Origin: Iris pallida
Taxonomy: Eukaryota > Streptophyta > Magnoliopsida > Asparagales > Iridaceae
NCBI GenBank assembly: GCA_029216955.1
Contig: JANAVB010004022.1
Location: 124,001-188,000, forward strand
Length of the DNA: 64,000 nucleotides
Direction of reading: 5' to 3'
Position 1 is the stretch's first letter; every line of letters begins with the position of its first letter. Below, piece by piece: positions 20,784 to 32,766 of this stretch. A program made the position numbers and the translations under genes. Under the pieces are notes generated by a model. The model saw only the letters and a program-made list of their open reading frames with translations, searched no databases and was not told where the DNA came from.

Positions 20784-21046
20784 ACCTCTGATACCCCGAC
20801 CGCCTAAGCCTCCGTGCGCCGAGCCCAGTCTCCGACCCCCTCTCCGCCGCAACCCTGCCGTTCCTCCGTCCGCGCGCGAGACCCCCCTCTCCAATCGCCC
20901 CTTCCGGCGAGCCTCCTGACCGCCTCCTTGCCTTCCCCCGTCCCGCGTGACCTCCACCAAACGCCGTACTCCACCCGCGTCCGCTCCTCCGCCGGACCAC
21001 CGACTCCCCCGCGCGCCTCCTCACCGCCTCCCCTTCGACGCGAGCC
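20784..21046 (+). mobile_element. A-family LTR, copy 1, right part (truncated)
   Basis: Starts with the second ACCTC and matches 39030-39296 (CTCCGCGCGCCGA... to CGAGCC). At 21046 homology stops abruptly in mid-LTR, while the A LTRs at 39297 and in the 3' LTR (from about 44206) continue with GCCGCCTCTCACTCCCG. Confidence 0.88.
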
Positions 21047-21047
21047 A
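21046..21047. other. Junction of inferred 18.25-kb tandem duplication
   Basis: Left of the junction is A-LTR sequence equivalent to 39296; right of it is a truncated E-family LTR. This is where the end of one unit joins the start of the next if 21047-39296 is the unit and 1-21046 is the tail of a preceding unit. Confidence 0.65.
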
Positions 21048-24000
21048 AAATCCTATTATAGATGTTTTTGAAATAAAAGGAGTTTTGCCAAAATCTTCTT
21101 TTATAATGACAAAGATCGACCTATAAGGATTATGGATCATTACCAAATATTCCTACGATTTTAATGTATAAATATATTTGGTTGATATTAAATATAACTT
21201 TATAGTCGTATAGCGGCAGATTATTAGATGAAGTTTTATTAAATCTTGCATAGATCTATACAAATGTATTTTAGAAGTTAAATGATAACACCTAGTGCCC
21301 CTTTAAGGTTATTTATCAAATATTATATTTAGATTTGATTAAAGGTAAATTTTTAAATATTATCAATAAAAGCTAGAATTATTATTTTTTAAAATTTATT
21401 ATGGATTATTCTTAATTTATTGGAGTTAATACTCATTTTAGAATCTTGGAAAGATTTGATCAACCAAGTTCGCCTATCCTACTAGTCATTAAATTCGAGT
21501 ACGAATTTATTTCTAAGATGGGTAGATTTGTAACTCCTCTTCCCAAATTTTTCAAGAAAATTTTATTTTTATTATATTTATTGTGCTTAAAGATAATGTC
21601 GTCGAGACGTTGTGAACGATTTGTTTGATTTACACTTTTATCAAAAACTAGTTTAAATTTAAAGTACTAATTTATCTTCATTATTTTATACCTAGATTAT
21701 TAGTTTGGACTTTCAAATGGTTTGGTTTTAAAAAGGAATTTATAGGGATTATAAATATTTTATAGACAAAGTGATTTGCCAATTTATGTTCAATATTACA
21801 TTGAAAGTAATTTTCTAAAAATTGGTTTATTTTACTTCGCGTGATTTAAAGTGAATATTTCCTTAAAATTTAGTATAAGATATTTTCCATTAATTTTGTG
21901 CTTCAAACTACTTATAAAATTTATGATTACTATTTATTTTCGTAGAAATATTTATCCTTGAAATCTTATTATTATCCTAAAAATATTTGGTTAATAATTA
22001 TTAGGCTTTCAAAATATTTTTGAAATGGTTTTGGATGTCATAAATAATTTATTCAATAGAAAGGTTTATTAAAATATTTCATATATGATTTTTGACTAAT
22101 AAAAATATGTTTCCAAATATTATTTATAGTAATCAATTATTTAATTTAATTTGAATTATATGACTTAAATTATGAGATGGCATTAAATATTTTTTCGAAG
22201 ATATCATGTTGTCGCTTAGGTTATTTTGAATTTAGATGAAGTAAACGGTGCTAATTGATATTGTTACCTACTAACAGATATCAATTAGATTAGATTATTT
22301 TAAGCTTTATCTTGATTTAAATAATATTAATATCTACTGGGATTATGATTAAACTTATTTTAAATTCTTATCAGATTTAAACTAAAGGGGAACTTATCTA
22401 TTGGAAATTCTAAACCTAATCTATATAGGAATACCATATGTATATAGAGAGGTCCTCCATTTGTTTCCTAGGGAATTTCTCAACACAACTCCCGCCACCA
22501 CCATCGTCCATCCCCACCGCAGCATCCCTGCCATCAGGACACGACCACCGCCTGGGCCGCCCCGACTTCCCCTTTTTCTCCACATCCATAACCATTCCCC
22601 TTTCACAACCACCATCACTGCCATCTCCGGCCACGATCACATCCGCGACCACTACCAACACAGCCAATACACAAAAGTGCCGAAGTGTCTGTGTCTGCAA
22701 TCATCTCATTTATCTAGTTCCTTACAATAACCTCTGTGTCCAACACCCCGGACACAGGACACTAGAAACAACAAAACAAAAACAAAAATACCTAGTCGAA
22801 CCTTTCCTGACCAGGCTCCCAGTGCTGCCTCGACCCGGTGAGGCCGCTGCGACCACTGCACGACCTCTCCGTCGATCCCTGTATCCACCGTGCCCGACCT
22901 CATGCTTCCTGTTCTGCAGCACCGCACGACCCCTCGTGGTGAGCCCTCTACGTCCGGCGCGTCGAAGCCTCTCGGCCATCCACGTACGCGGGTACCTTCT
23001 GCCGGGACGACGCTCCCTCCAGCGCCACTCCTTTTCGATTTTTTTCGCGAGCCGCTCCCGCCCTGGAGCTAACCATCGCGGCGGCACCCCATCGGAACTC
23101 CTGCCGATCCACCCAGACCTATCGGTCGCCTGGATCTGCGATCGGACAACCGCTTTCCGAACCAGAACCCCCAAACCAACCTGAGTTTTTCGACAAGCCA
23201 CCGCCCAACCCGTGCGCCGTCCTGGCTTCTCCGCGTCCAGTTATCCACTGCCGACCCAGTCCCGTCGAACCACCGACATCAGTCGCGGTCAGCGTCAGCG
23301 CCGGTAAGTCCCATCTCTATGTTGTACCTCCTCGCAGGAAAGCCACAAGCCCGACCCCTCATCTCTACCAGCTTCAGATCTGCCGACTGCCCCTAGTTCG
23401 TACGCCGGTGACCGCCTTTCACTGTGAGCCCCAATCTTTTCCTCTTCCTCTAAATCTCTAAATCCCCTCACTCTCTCTTTTCCTTTCACTGCACTCCTTC
23501 TTTCCCCTTTATTGTTTTCATTTATGGTGATGGGCGGAGAAGCCAATAACAGGAGTTGGGCTTCAAGCCATAGGAATTGGAGATTGGGCCTTGGCCTGTA
23601 TTACTAGTATAATTATGTTATTGTTATTATTAATAATATTTAAATACTGTTATGATATATGTATATGTTTTACTAATATTATAATCATTGTTATTATTAT
23701 TACTATTGTTATTTATAGTATTTTGGGGAAGTCTACTAGTATTTTCTAAATTATAATATTATAATATTTTAGTATTTTAAATATGATTTTTAACTTAGAA
23801 AAAGAATAAATTCTAACTACTTTTCAAATATAGAGTTGACCTAAGTTATATTTTGACAGAATTGAGTTTTAACCTAAAAATAATTTTTCTACAATTTTTT
23901 AAGTATTTATTTATAATATTCTGAATAATAAAAACTGAGTTTAAAGGTTGTAAATATTTTCTAGAAATAGTGATATAGTTTTTTTACGAAATTTTTTCTA

Positions 24001-24851
24001 TTGTAAATCATTGATCGCGACTAATCGTATTCTTAATTTTATTGCGAATTCCGAAATCCTTCACACCAATGCTAGCCAACTGGACTAGTCTGGACTCAAT
24101 TGGATTGTCGGTTTCACCAGCTAAGGACCTCAGGCAAGTACACTTTCTGATTGCTTTTCGATTCATAGTAGTCTATAGATTTTATGTTTATACATGTGTC
24201 TTGCTGCTTGTTGACACGCTCGTCACACGGAGTAGTCGGGAGGAAAAATATCTTAGTAGACATGTGGACTACCCAGAACTATCCCCCGTGTCTTTCGTGG
24301 AGAATAGCAGCTGCACACGACACGTACAGGGTGCCGAATTTACCCCCTAGCCGTTCATATATCGAAACGGATATTTCAAATCACATAGATAGTTGTAGTT
24401 TATTTGTTTTCCTTGTCTCCTCCACCACTTGCCATGTCATCAGTACTTTCTAGTTTTTATCTCTCATATGTTATTTTTATGTCTTGTAAATTCTATTGTG
24501 TTTTTGTATTGCCGTCGGTTTGTGTGCTTGTTCCATTCCTGACTGGAAACCAACATTTTTCAGGTTAGCCGTGGATTCACATAGCTTTGGAAGATACGGG
24601 TGTACTTGCAGACATAAACCTAGAAATAGATAGCAGTGGTATTATTTTTATTAAATGTGTAAGAACATTGTATTTTCTTTCCATTATAAATCTTATAATT
24701 TTTGTAATAAATTTAATAATGTAAATGAGCAATAAAGTTGTTATTTTGTGATTTTGAGCATCTTGGCCGTGACATCGTTCTACCACCGACTCTGTGGCAT
24801 AGGCTGCCTTGGACACGTCTCGTATCCGAAAAGCGGGTGCGGGTCGTGACA
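21047..24851 (+). mobile_element. E-family LTR, 5'-truncated
   Basis: Ends GGGTGCGGGTCGTGACA, the terminus shared by chromovirus-like LTRs here, in plus orientation. It has the same build as the A LTR: AT-rich first part (21050-22400), GC-rich middle (22480-23560) and AT-rich third part (23600-24050). The start lies outside because of the junction at 21046. Proline-rich frames in 22400-23200 are compositional. AACAA at 24852 is the expected target duplication, as the B LTR on the right reads CAACAATTAATC at the same point. Family assignment rests on ends and composition only. Confidence 0.6.
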
Positions 24852-25096
24852 AACAATTAATCAAATTAATTAAATAAAACCGTAACCACAATACGGTCCA
24901 GAAATCTTATCATCGAAGCAGTGAGCCATGCCTACAACCAAACAAGGACAAAGGGTGGTACACTATTCCGCGATAAGATACTGTTCCATGCCATGGCCAT
25001 ATACAAATACAGGATACATGTAATAAAGATACAGGTGCCAGATACCATATACAGAAAAAATCAAAAATATACGTGTTCCGGGAACGGGGAGTGACA
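24852..25096 (-). repeat. 3' LTR remnant of B element
   Basis: On the minus strand it starts TGTCACTCCCCGTTCCCGG at 25096 and aligns to 33522-33277. The remainder is displaced by the E LTR ending at 24851. Confidence 0.85.
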
Positions 25097-25130
25097 TCTC
25101 TACCCTCCTTAGAAAAATTTTGTCCTCGAA
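25097..25130 (-). other. Polypurine tract and pre-LTR motif of B element
   Basis: Minus strand reads GAAATTTCGAGGACAAAA then CTAAGGAGGGTAGAGA and the LTR start. This arrangement is characteristic of Tekay/Del-type elements and recurs before the A and F 3' LTRs. Confidence 0.8.
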
Positions 25131-25729
25131 ATTTCGATAAGGCTAGTCGAGCGCGCTCTCAGATCATAAAATACACTCATGACATATAGCAAGCACAATT
25201 ATCAAACAACACATGGCACATGAACAAATTACGAAAGAAAGAACAATTAAGTAGAAGCACAAGCAATAATCATACCCTAGAAGGAAAGTGATCGGAGACA
25301 TACGAATAAAATATGCCTCCCAAGTCAGTTAAGTAGGAATTCATCCTCGAGGTCCTACACTGACTCCCAAAGTGGACGAGGGTCAACACTTGAGATAAGC
25401 CAGTAATAATGACTTAATCAAGAACGAGACTCTGTCCAGGACGTACTCTCGTAATCAAGACACATGATGAATATCACGTATCACATGATACGAGAGCAGA
25501 TGAGTGAGACGAGAAAGTCGCCTTCACTCTTTGAATATATAACTCAAGGAATTATAATGAATAATACTCAAAACTTACCCACAATTCGACCGCCTTTGTC
25601 CAACCACTGCTATAATATTCCAAATTTTATTTGTCTCTGCACCTGCTGGACTCTCTGCTGCTGCCTTCCCTGGCCCTGCTGTTGTGGCCTCTGCTGTCTA
25701 ACCTGATGCGATCCTACCTAATGTTGCGC

Positions 25730-27091
25730 TCATCGGTATATCTGAGCTTGCGTCAGTAATGGGCGCTGGGCTAGTGGCCTCACTGCTAGTGCTGGCCCTT
25801 GATACGGTGCTACCTCTGGAGCTGGCAACGCTAAAAACTGTTGAGCTGGCCCTCCTGGCCTCTGTATCTGTGGGAACATAGCTATACGATGGTCTGAACC
25901 TCCACACCTCAAGCACTGCCCATTCGCTGATCGATACACTTCCCGAGTGTGCCTTCCCTTACCACAATAAGTGCAACCCACTGGTGCCTCCTGACGTTGC
26001 TGGTACCTCGGTTGCTGTTGTCGAACTGGTGCCGTCACAACTGTTGTGAATGGAGTTGCATCATGAATACGGACGCCAGGTGTAGGTGCTGACGTCCGAG
26101 ATACTGCTCCTCCTCCCCCCGTACTCTGCGTATGAGACCTCTTCTGGCCTCCAGTCCTTGCTGATAACCTTTGAATAGTAAGCTCATGCCTCCGAGCCGC
26201 TATCAATACTGCATCGAATGTCTGGTAGTCGTGCCCCTCGACCAGTTGCATAATCTCTAAGTGAAGTCCCTGCTGGAACCTTATAGCCTTCACTGGCTCT
26301 GTCGCCACCATCGTCTGAGCAAACCTACTTAACCTGCAGAACTCCGCTGCATAACCATCCACCGTTCTACCAGCCTGCTTGAGGCTGATAAATCTCTGTT
26401 GAATCTCATATCGAGCTACCACGCTAAAGTACTTGGTCTTGAATCTGGTACTGAAGCTATCCCAGGGAATATGACGCCTCATTTCAACCTCTTTCGATGC
26501 CCACCAATCGCCGGCGAGATCCTGAAGTAACAGTCTGACCTGGTCAACCTTCTCTTCTGCTGGAATCTTTGCTGCTGTCAATATGGCCTCAATATTCTGA
26601 AGCCAAGCATCCGTCGTAATGGCATCCTCTGTGCCATCAAAGTACCTCAGGTTAAGTCGACAAAACCTTCCCGACGCTCCTGAATTATTTCTGACACTCC
26701 TCTCAAGAGCTAGCTGTAACCCCTGATTCAGTAACACATTATGTTCTTGCTGCTGGGTTTGTTGTTGTTGTTGGGTCTCCAATAAACCTCTGATAATCTG
26801 TAATAGTGCCGGTGCGTCTAATACTACTAGTACTACCGGCATCACTGGAGGTACGAAAACCTCTAGCCTCTGTGGCTCAACTGGCTCATGCTTGGTAACG
26901 TTCTCGATGTGAATCTGTCCAGGTAGAGGGGCTACCCTTTGTTGATCTCCAACTGGTCCCTGCTCTACTGGATTCACTCCCATACTGGCTCCTCCAATAG
27001 CCGAGAATGATGTGCCCCTAAAGGAAAGGATACAAGGTGTCAAAAGACAGGACGAGAAGGAATCGAGGATGATAATCAAGTTAGCAAGCAA
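25730..27091 (-). CDS. Gag protein of B element (453 codons)
   Basis: Gag would form the particle; this is the only coding sequence of the element. Residues 1-75 are a variable N-terminus. Residues about 150-300 are the retrotransposon gag domain: YFDGTEDAITTDAWLQNIE, LLLQDLAGDWWASKE, FKTKYF and DGYAAEFCRLSRFA. C-terminal are two degraded zinc knuckles, CTYCGKGRHTREVY (last Cys now Tyr) and CLRCGGSDHRIAMF (last Cys now Phe), so RNA binding is probably impaired. The frame stops shortly after, without entering a protease. It is open over 453 codons, but loss of both final cysteines suggests decay. Confidence 0.85.
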   Translation of the reverse strand: MLANLIIILDSFSSCLLTPCILSFRGTSFSAIGGASMGVNPVEQGPVGDQQRVAPLPGQIHIENVTKHEPVEPQRLEVFVPPVMPVVLVVLDAPALLQIIRGLLETQQQQQTQQQEHNVLLNQGLQLALERSVRNNSGASGRFCRLNLRYFDGTEDAITTDAWLQNIEAILTAAKIPAEEKVDQVRLLLQDLAGDWWASKEVEMRRHIPWDSFSTRFKTKYFSVVARYEIQQRFISLKQAGRTVDGYAAEFCRLSRFAQTMVATEPVKAIRFQQGLHLEIMQLVEGHDYQTFDAVLIAARRHELTIQRLSARTGGQKRSHTQSTGGGGAVSRTSAPTPGVRIHDATPFTTVVTAPVRQQQPRYQQRQEAPVGCTYCGKGRHTREVYRSANGQCLRCGGSDHRIAMFPQIQRPGGPAQQFLALPAPEVAPYQGPALAVRPLAQRPLLTQAQIYR

Positions 27092-27182
27092 GGTGGGAGA
27101 AAGAGAAAACGAATCAGGAGATCAAGGGGAATATGTTTTGATTGAGGCTCCTATAATCGCAACACCCCACAAGTTTGAAAAA

Positions 27183-27201
27183 TTGACCTGCATGGGCCAC
27201 C
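27183..27201 (-). other. Putative primer binding region of B element
   Basis: Ten bases inside the 5' LTR end, the minus strand reads GGTGGCCCATGCAGGTCAA, almost identical to the block at the same place in element A. It is not the usual tRNA-iMet 3'-end complement (TGGTATCAGAGC). Confidence 0.5.
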
Positions 27202-28436
27202 AATAAAACCTTGTCACGCCCCAGTACCGGAATACTGAGACGGACTAGGCCAGCTATTCCATATGAGGTATATAAACATCATACGGCAATCGTGGCTGTC
27301 AAGAGACTAGGGGGTGCATGCTATAATTAAGTCTCCTATGGTCTCACTGAGCATCTATGTCTCAATCAATCAAAACAAGAAGCAGTAAATAATGATCATA
27401 TAAGACAAAGCAATAAGGCGTCCCCGATGCTTCATCAAAATGATTCATGAGCCTAGCTATACAAAATGATAAGTTAGTACCGAGAGTCAATAGTACATAA
27501 CCGTAGTCAGCTACAGTCTGATTTAATTACAATTATGTGAGGAACTAAATGTCCAAAACAACTGGCTAAACAGGTGCCGGTGGCTAAACGCCAAGTACAA
27601 AATAAAAGATATCAGAGCGGTGAAGAAGAAACCCACTCATGGTCCCTGGCGCCCATACTCCTGGTGTGCACAATTGTTCGGGTAGAAAGCTGGATTCTCT
27701 AGCGCTGCTACGAGATCTGGCCAAACAAAACCAGCGGAGTCAGGCCCCGAATAGCAAGTACCACAAGGGAGCACAAAAGAGTGAGATAAAACCCAATGAG
27801 TAAAATATGACCTGATTCACAAGTTATAGGCTTATACCATATCATCGAGACAATACGACACCCTTACAACCAAACAAGGACAAACGGTGCCAATATCATA
27901 CCGAGATAATATATATCCGATAACCATGGCCAGGTGAAGGGCTTCTGATTCGCGACTTCGGTCCATAGCCTATCGCAGCACAATAGCCCAACCCAATAAA
28001 CAAACAAGGACATGGGTTGGACCATGCACCACGATAGTCCATGTTTCTCAGTTGCTAACAGAAGAGAACATATCACAAACTAGTCGGCTTACAAGCGGCC
28101 AATCAATCCTACGACTTTTTATGATTTGCCTGGGTTATCCCAGTAATGCAATATATAGGAATCCTCAGATCGTGTCAACCCAACAGGGCTAGCCAAACCA
28201 TATAATATACATATACATGTAGCACTTTGATTATGCACCGGTCCCCCGTAGGGCCACCGTGCTAAAACATATAACATATAACACGTAGGAGTCGGATATA
28301 TTCATCCACTATAGGCGGATGAAACTGTATCCGTGGCGGCCAACCCGACACGTCAGGACAGGACCTGGGGTGGCTAGTATGGCGCGATCTCGGGATTCTG
28401 TTTCCTCCCAATGCTTCTACCGATTTAAGTTGCTTA

Positions 28437-31400
28437 TGTCACGACCCACACCCGTTTTTCGGACGCGAGAGCGTAAGCAAGCCAGCTACGCATCGAGCAG
28501 ACTCCAGCCCGACTCGAATACGTAAACGCTGTCACGGCTATGGCAATGGGCCTAATCAAGACAAGGCAAAACTATATCTCAATCCACAATAAGAATAATA
28601 ATCAAGAATGAACAAGTATGGGTCGTGGTCTGCAGCCCACTAGCATGCATGTCCGATAAGACTCTAAAGAATAATAACAAGAGTCTAAACTGAATCAAGA
28701 AACAGGATATCTCATGATAATGAAGAAAAGCACGAGCGGATAATAAACACAATAATGATACCTGAATCCCGCAAGCGTATCATCACATCTGCCATCCAGA
28801 GCTGCTAACAAACTCCACGCAATAACTAACCTGAAGAGATCATCAGGTCCTCAGGGGACATAACAAAATACATAAAAATATGCCTATCTAGCAGTTTATC
28901 ATGCAATAAAAGAATACAGAAAAATAATGAGAAAAGACCAATCAGTACGAAAACACGACTATAACGACTGGAAGAACCACTACGCCTAAACGAACTGCTG
29001 GAGAAAACAAGAGTACACGATGTCACGATGTCAATGGATAACCAATCGAATACTCAAACCCTCCTCCCTAGTGTGAACTCGCCGGTTTGAACAACTACTA
29101 GCCCTCGCCCCTAGTGTGGACTCGCAGGCAAGCATCACCCTCGTCCCTAGTGTGGACTCGCAGGTGTGAACCATATACTACTAACCCTCGTCCCTAGTAT
29201 GGACTCGCAGGCTAGCATCACCCTCGTCCCTAATATGGACTCGCAGGTGTGAACCATATACTACTAACCCTCGTCCCTAGTGTGGACTCACAGGCTAGCA
29301 TCACCCTCGTCCCTAATATGGACTCGCAGGTGTGGACTGATAACTACTAACCCTCGCCCCTAGTGTGGACTCGCAGGTGAGCTTAACTACTAACCCTCGT
29401 CCCTAATGTGGACTCGTAGGTTAGCATCAAGATTTCAAGACAAGGAGTTAAAGCAGTTCCGATATGACTTATTCATCCTATGATACGATACGACTCACGA
29501 CACGGTACGAGAGGGAACCAATCCGATAGAACCACGACATCCAGTCAAGCATGATAACGATAAAAGAACACGACTAATAAACCAGTAAACATTGTCTAAA
29601 GTAAAGCATGCAAATCAAAAGAACTGTAATAACTAACAGATAACATATAAAGATATAGGGATTAACTAAGCATGTAAATCATGAACAACTAGAGAACTAT
29701 ATATATACTAGCATACACGATGTACAAATCTTGTGTCAATAATCAAGTAGTAAAACTGTATAATAATAATAGAAATATGCATGTAAATAAACTGTAGAGG
29801 GAGGCAAGGTATCTTGCCTGGGGGTTGCACGGAGAACCAAAGATGTATCGCCAATCAACAAGTCAGAAAGTCCAAGTCATCACAACTGTCTCCGAAAGCT
29901 GAAATAAACATTACCAATATTCTCAAATAGTCAAATTAGCTAGGATTGCCTGTCCTTAAGTCCAATTCTGGACACAGGGGCAAAACGGTAATTTCGGACA
30001 AAAACGATGTCCGCCGTTGGACCCACTTTGTACCGAAAAGTGTGCCAAAGTCAATGGTCTCTAAAGTCGTCAAACTACATGTCTACGGATCTGGTTTGAT
30101 GATATGAACCCAACGGTACGTCCAATTTTGGATTTCGGTGGGTCGTGCACAAAATCGCTCGTTGAGTAGGAGCGTGGGACCCGCAAAACGGCGTTCCGAT
30201 CAACTGTCTCAGAATTGGACCAAACTTGGCATACAGCACCAGAAAAATGACAAGGTCCCAATGGCACAAGTTTTGTCGCAAGGTAACGAACGTGCGTGAA
30301 GTAGTTGAGGTTTCATTGAACTATGTGCAACTAAAAAGCTAAATATATCTAAAGAGAAAAGATTCTCTTTCTTATACACAAAAAAGACTATTTCCTAAGG
30401 TCTTATATGCAAAGTGCACATCTATATTAAAGGCTATTCGATAGGGTCAGAAGCTATAAGAAGCCTTCACTTGAACGTTGTTTATGTATTATTATATTCT
30501 CTATTTTCTTAATGCAAGTGGGCTTCACCCTTATTATTTTATTTGCTTACAAATAACCATATGTTCTCTTCCTTACGAGAATAGCAATTACTATTATTGT
30601 TATTTTTTTAAGACAAAGAATAGGATTTACTAGATTCCATGTAAATGTTTTCACAGTAAAGCAATATATGAGAGAAAGTAGTACCATCCATCATCACAGC
30701 CTTGAAGCAGTATGAAGAGGAAGAAGAACGACAACAGTAGCACCGAGTCAGACGTTCCATGAGCAACGAACTCAACCTCATCCCCCACCCTTCTAAAAGA
30801 ATGGTTGCCCCGCCATTGATGGAGGAAGAAGGCTGGAAGATCGGACTCACGCACACGTCGATGGTGAAGTTGCTCGAGGAAGAGTCTTCTCCTGCTTGGA
30901 GTAGATAATTTTTTTGACGGAGGAGCATGATGTTGGAGTAACAACGGTCGGTGCATGCAGCTTTTATCGGGACGACTATGGCAACAAGAAACGGTCGACG
31001 AGGTCGAGCTCGATGAGGTAGACTGCCCGGTGCGATGCTGCGGTCGCTCGAACACAGGCACGCGCGTGGAAATGTTGCCGGCGGAAGCAGTTTGCTTCTG
31101 CAGGAAGGCCGTATAGTGATCTGACCTGGCGGTCGATTGTGTAGGCCGAGCGGCAAGTCGTCGGGTCGGTTGGATTGACGCTGCGACGTGTACGGCGAGA
31201 AACCGTGTTGGAGACCCATGGCTTCCCACGAGCTCATGCTGCTCGGTCAGGAGTTGGATGGCCGAGGAATCCTCGGCTGCGGGCTCGGATGATGCAGTCG
31301 GTCACGGGAGATCATGTGTGCTGAATACATGGGTTGGGAATAGCTTTTCTCGGTGCTAGACCAGTGGTATCGCGCATGCTGAGGACGTGGTTGATGATGT

Positions 31401-32042
31401 AGGCGGTGTTCCTTGCATTACAGGCGGTGGAAAGTGTTCCTTTAGGAAGGAAGATGGAGGAATTTGGAAGTTACAGGCAAGAAGGGAGAGTGGCGGCTTG
31501 GAAAAATATTAGGGTTATGATGCTGCTACAGCTCCTCATATAGGCAAGTTGCATGGAATGGAAATTGGGCCTTGGGCTATGGGTTAGAAAAAGAAAAAAA
31601 ATTATTTGGTTTGATATTGATAAAACATAATTGGGTTTAAAAAGTATATGTACATTGGACTTTAAAATGGTGTTAGAGAATAATAGGCTATGTATTCACT
31701 CATGACTCAATCGGAAGATAGTTTTAGAAATAAGCGTAGTGAAAGAGAGAAGAACCACAGATTTGGAATTCAATAAGGGCTTATAATATAAATAGAGGCT
31801 TAAGTCTAAAAACCTATAAATACTAAAGGTTTATTTCTTTAAAAAAAAATATATATATAAGAGAGGATTATCGACCATAATAATATTTTAAAAATATTAA
31901 TATACAACTGAAATAAATCATACGTGATTTTACATTGTACAATTATATGTACAATACTTTATATCAAAACAATTGAATAATACTTAAATAAAATAAACAA
32001 TTTAGTTTAAAAATAAATATTTAAAAAGTTTGGGGGTTTCCA
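28437..32042 (-). mobile_element. Solo LTR G nested in the B 5' LTR
   Basis: 3606 bp. On the minus strand it starts TGGAAACCCCC at 32042 and ends GGGTGTGGGTCGTGACA at 28437. The target duplication GCTTA occurs at 28432-28436 and 32043-32047. No second LTR or internal region is present. The C/G-rich 30600-31300 with frames on the minus strand is compositional. Its end resembles that of E, so the two families are related. Confidence 0.83.
29059..29420. repeat. Tandem array of a CCCTCGTCCCTAGTGTGGAC-type unit in LTR G
   Basis: About nine copies of a core CCCTCGTCCCTAGTGTGGAC plus TCGCAGG, separated alternately by a short spacer (CTAGCATCA) and a longer one (TGTGAACCATATACTACTAA), giving a higher-order period of roughly 85-90 bp. 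Confidence 0.9.
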
Positions 32043-32497
32043 GCTTAGATTAACCCTATCTTGATATTGGAATTACATGTCGTGGTCACATGGTCATCCT
32101 TCTATATGTCGTACCATAGTACGTGTACCCTAAGTATGAATCCACATCGGCTCAATCTAGATCCATGCTTAGTGTAATGCATCAAACAACAATCATTATA
32201 CCACGATACGGTTACTGACCAATTACCATGACTGTGCTGGAAGGTACATATATATTGACATATAACACGAATGATCACTTAGCACGTAGAGTCACACCTC
32301 AGTGCACTCATTAAATAGCACCGCAGTGCATACTAATATTGTATCTCAATACACACTTAGAATATGTACCAGCACGTATACAGGTAATCAAATCAGGAAT
32401 ACGGTCAAGTCAGGAAGTCACACGGACCCTTCGTGACATAAAAGTCACATATGAATTCTGGAGCCAAATAAGGCATAAAACAGCCAAAAATAGCCAA

Positions 32498-32766
32498 AAT
32501 AGGCACTATACGGCACTATGCAAGCCATACGGCACTATTCATCCATGCGGCACTATGCATCCATGCGGCACTATGCAAGCCTGTGGCACTATGCAAGCCA
32601 TGCGACACTATGCAAGCCTGCGGCACTATGCAAGCCATGTGACACTATTCATTCCTGCGGCACTATGCATCCATGCGACACTATTCAAGCATGCGGCATT
32701 ATGCAAGCCTGCGGTACTATTTATTCCTACGGCACTATGCAAGCCATGCGGTATTATTCATCATCC
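32498..32766. repeat. Short tandem array (about 18-20 bp unit) in B LTR
   Basis: About fourteen variants of GCGGCACTATGCAAGCCAT. Alternating forms end AAGCC, ATCC or ATTCC. Frames with repeated H-P-C-G-T-M text through this array are by-products. Confidence 0.92.

Noticed and set aside
22400..23201. 248-codon plus-strand and 159-codon minus-strand frames
   Set aside because: GC-rich middle of LTR E with overlapping frames on both strands; no domain or codon signature.
21047..24851. E as a complete solo LTR
   Set aside because: No TG start or left target duplication at 21047; the left side is a mid-LTR break in A.
30608..31237. Two overlapping minus-strand frames of about 200 codons in LTR G
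   Set aside because: Two frames open on the same strand over the same DNA; low-complexity Ser-rich text; LTR composition explains it.
32498..32766. CRISPR-like array
   Set aside because: Plant retrotransposon context, units abut with no unique spacers, and no cas genes.
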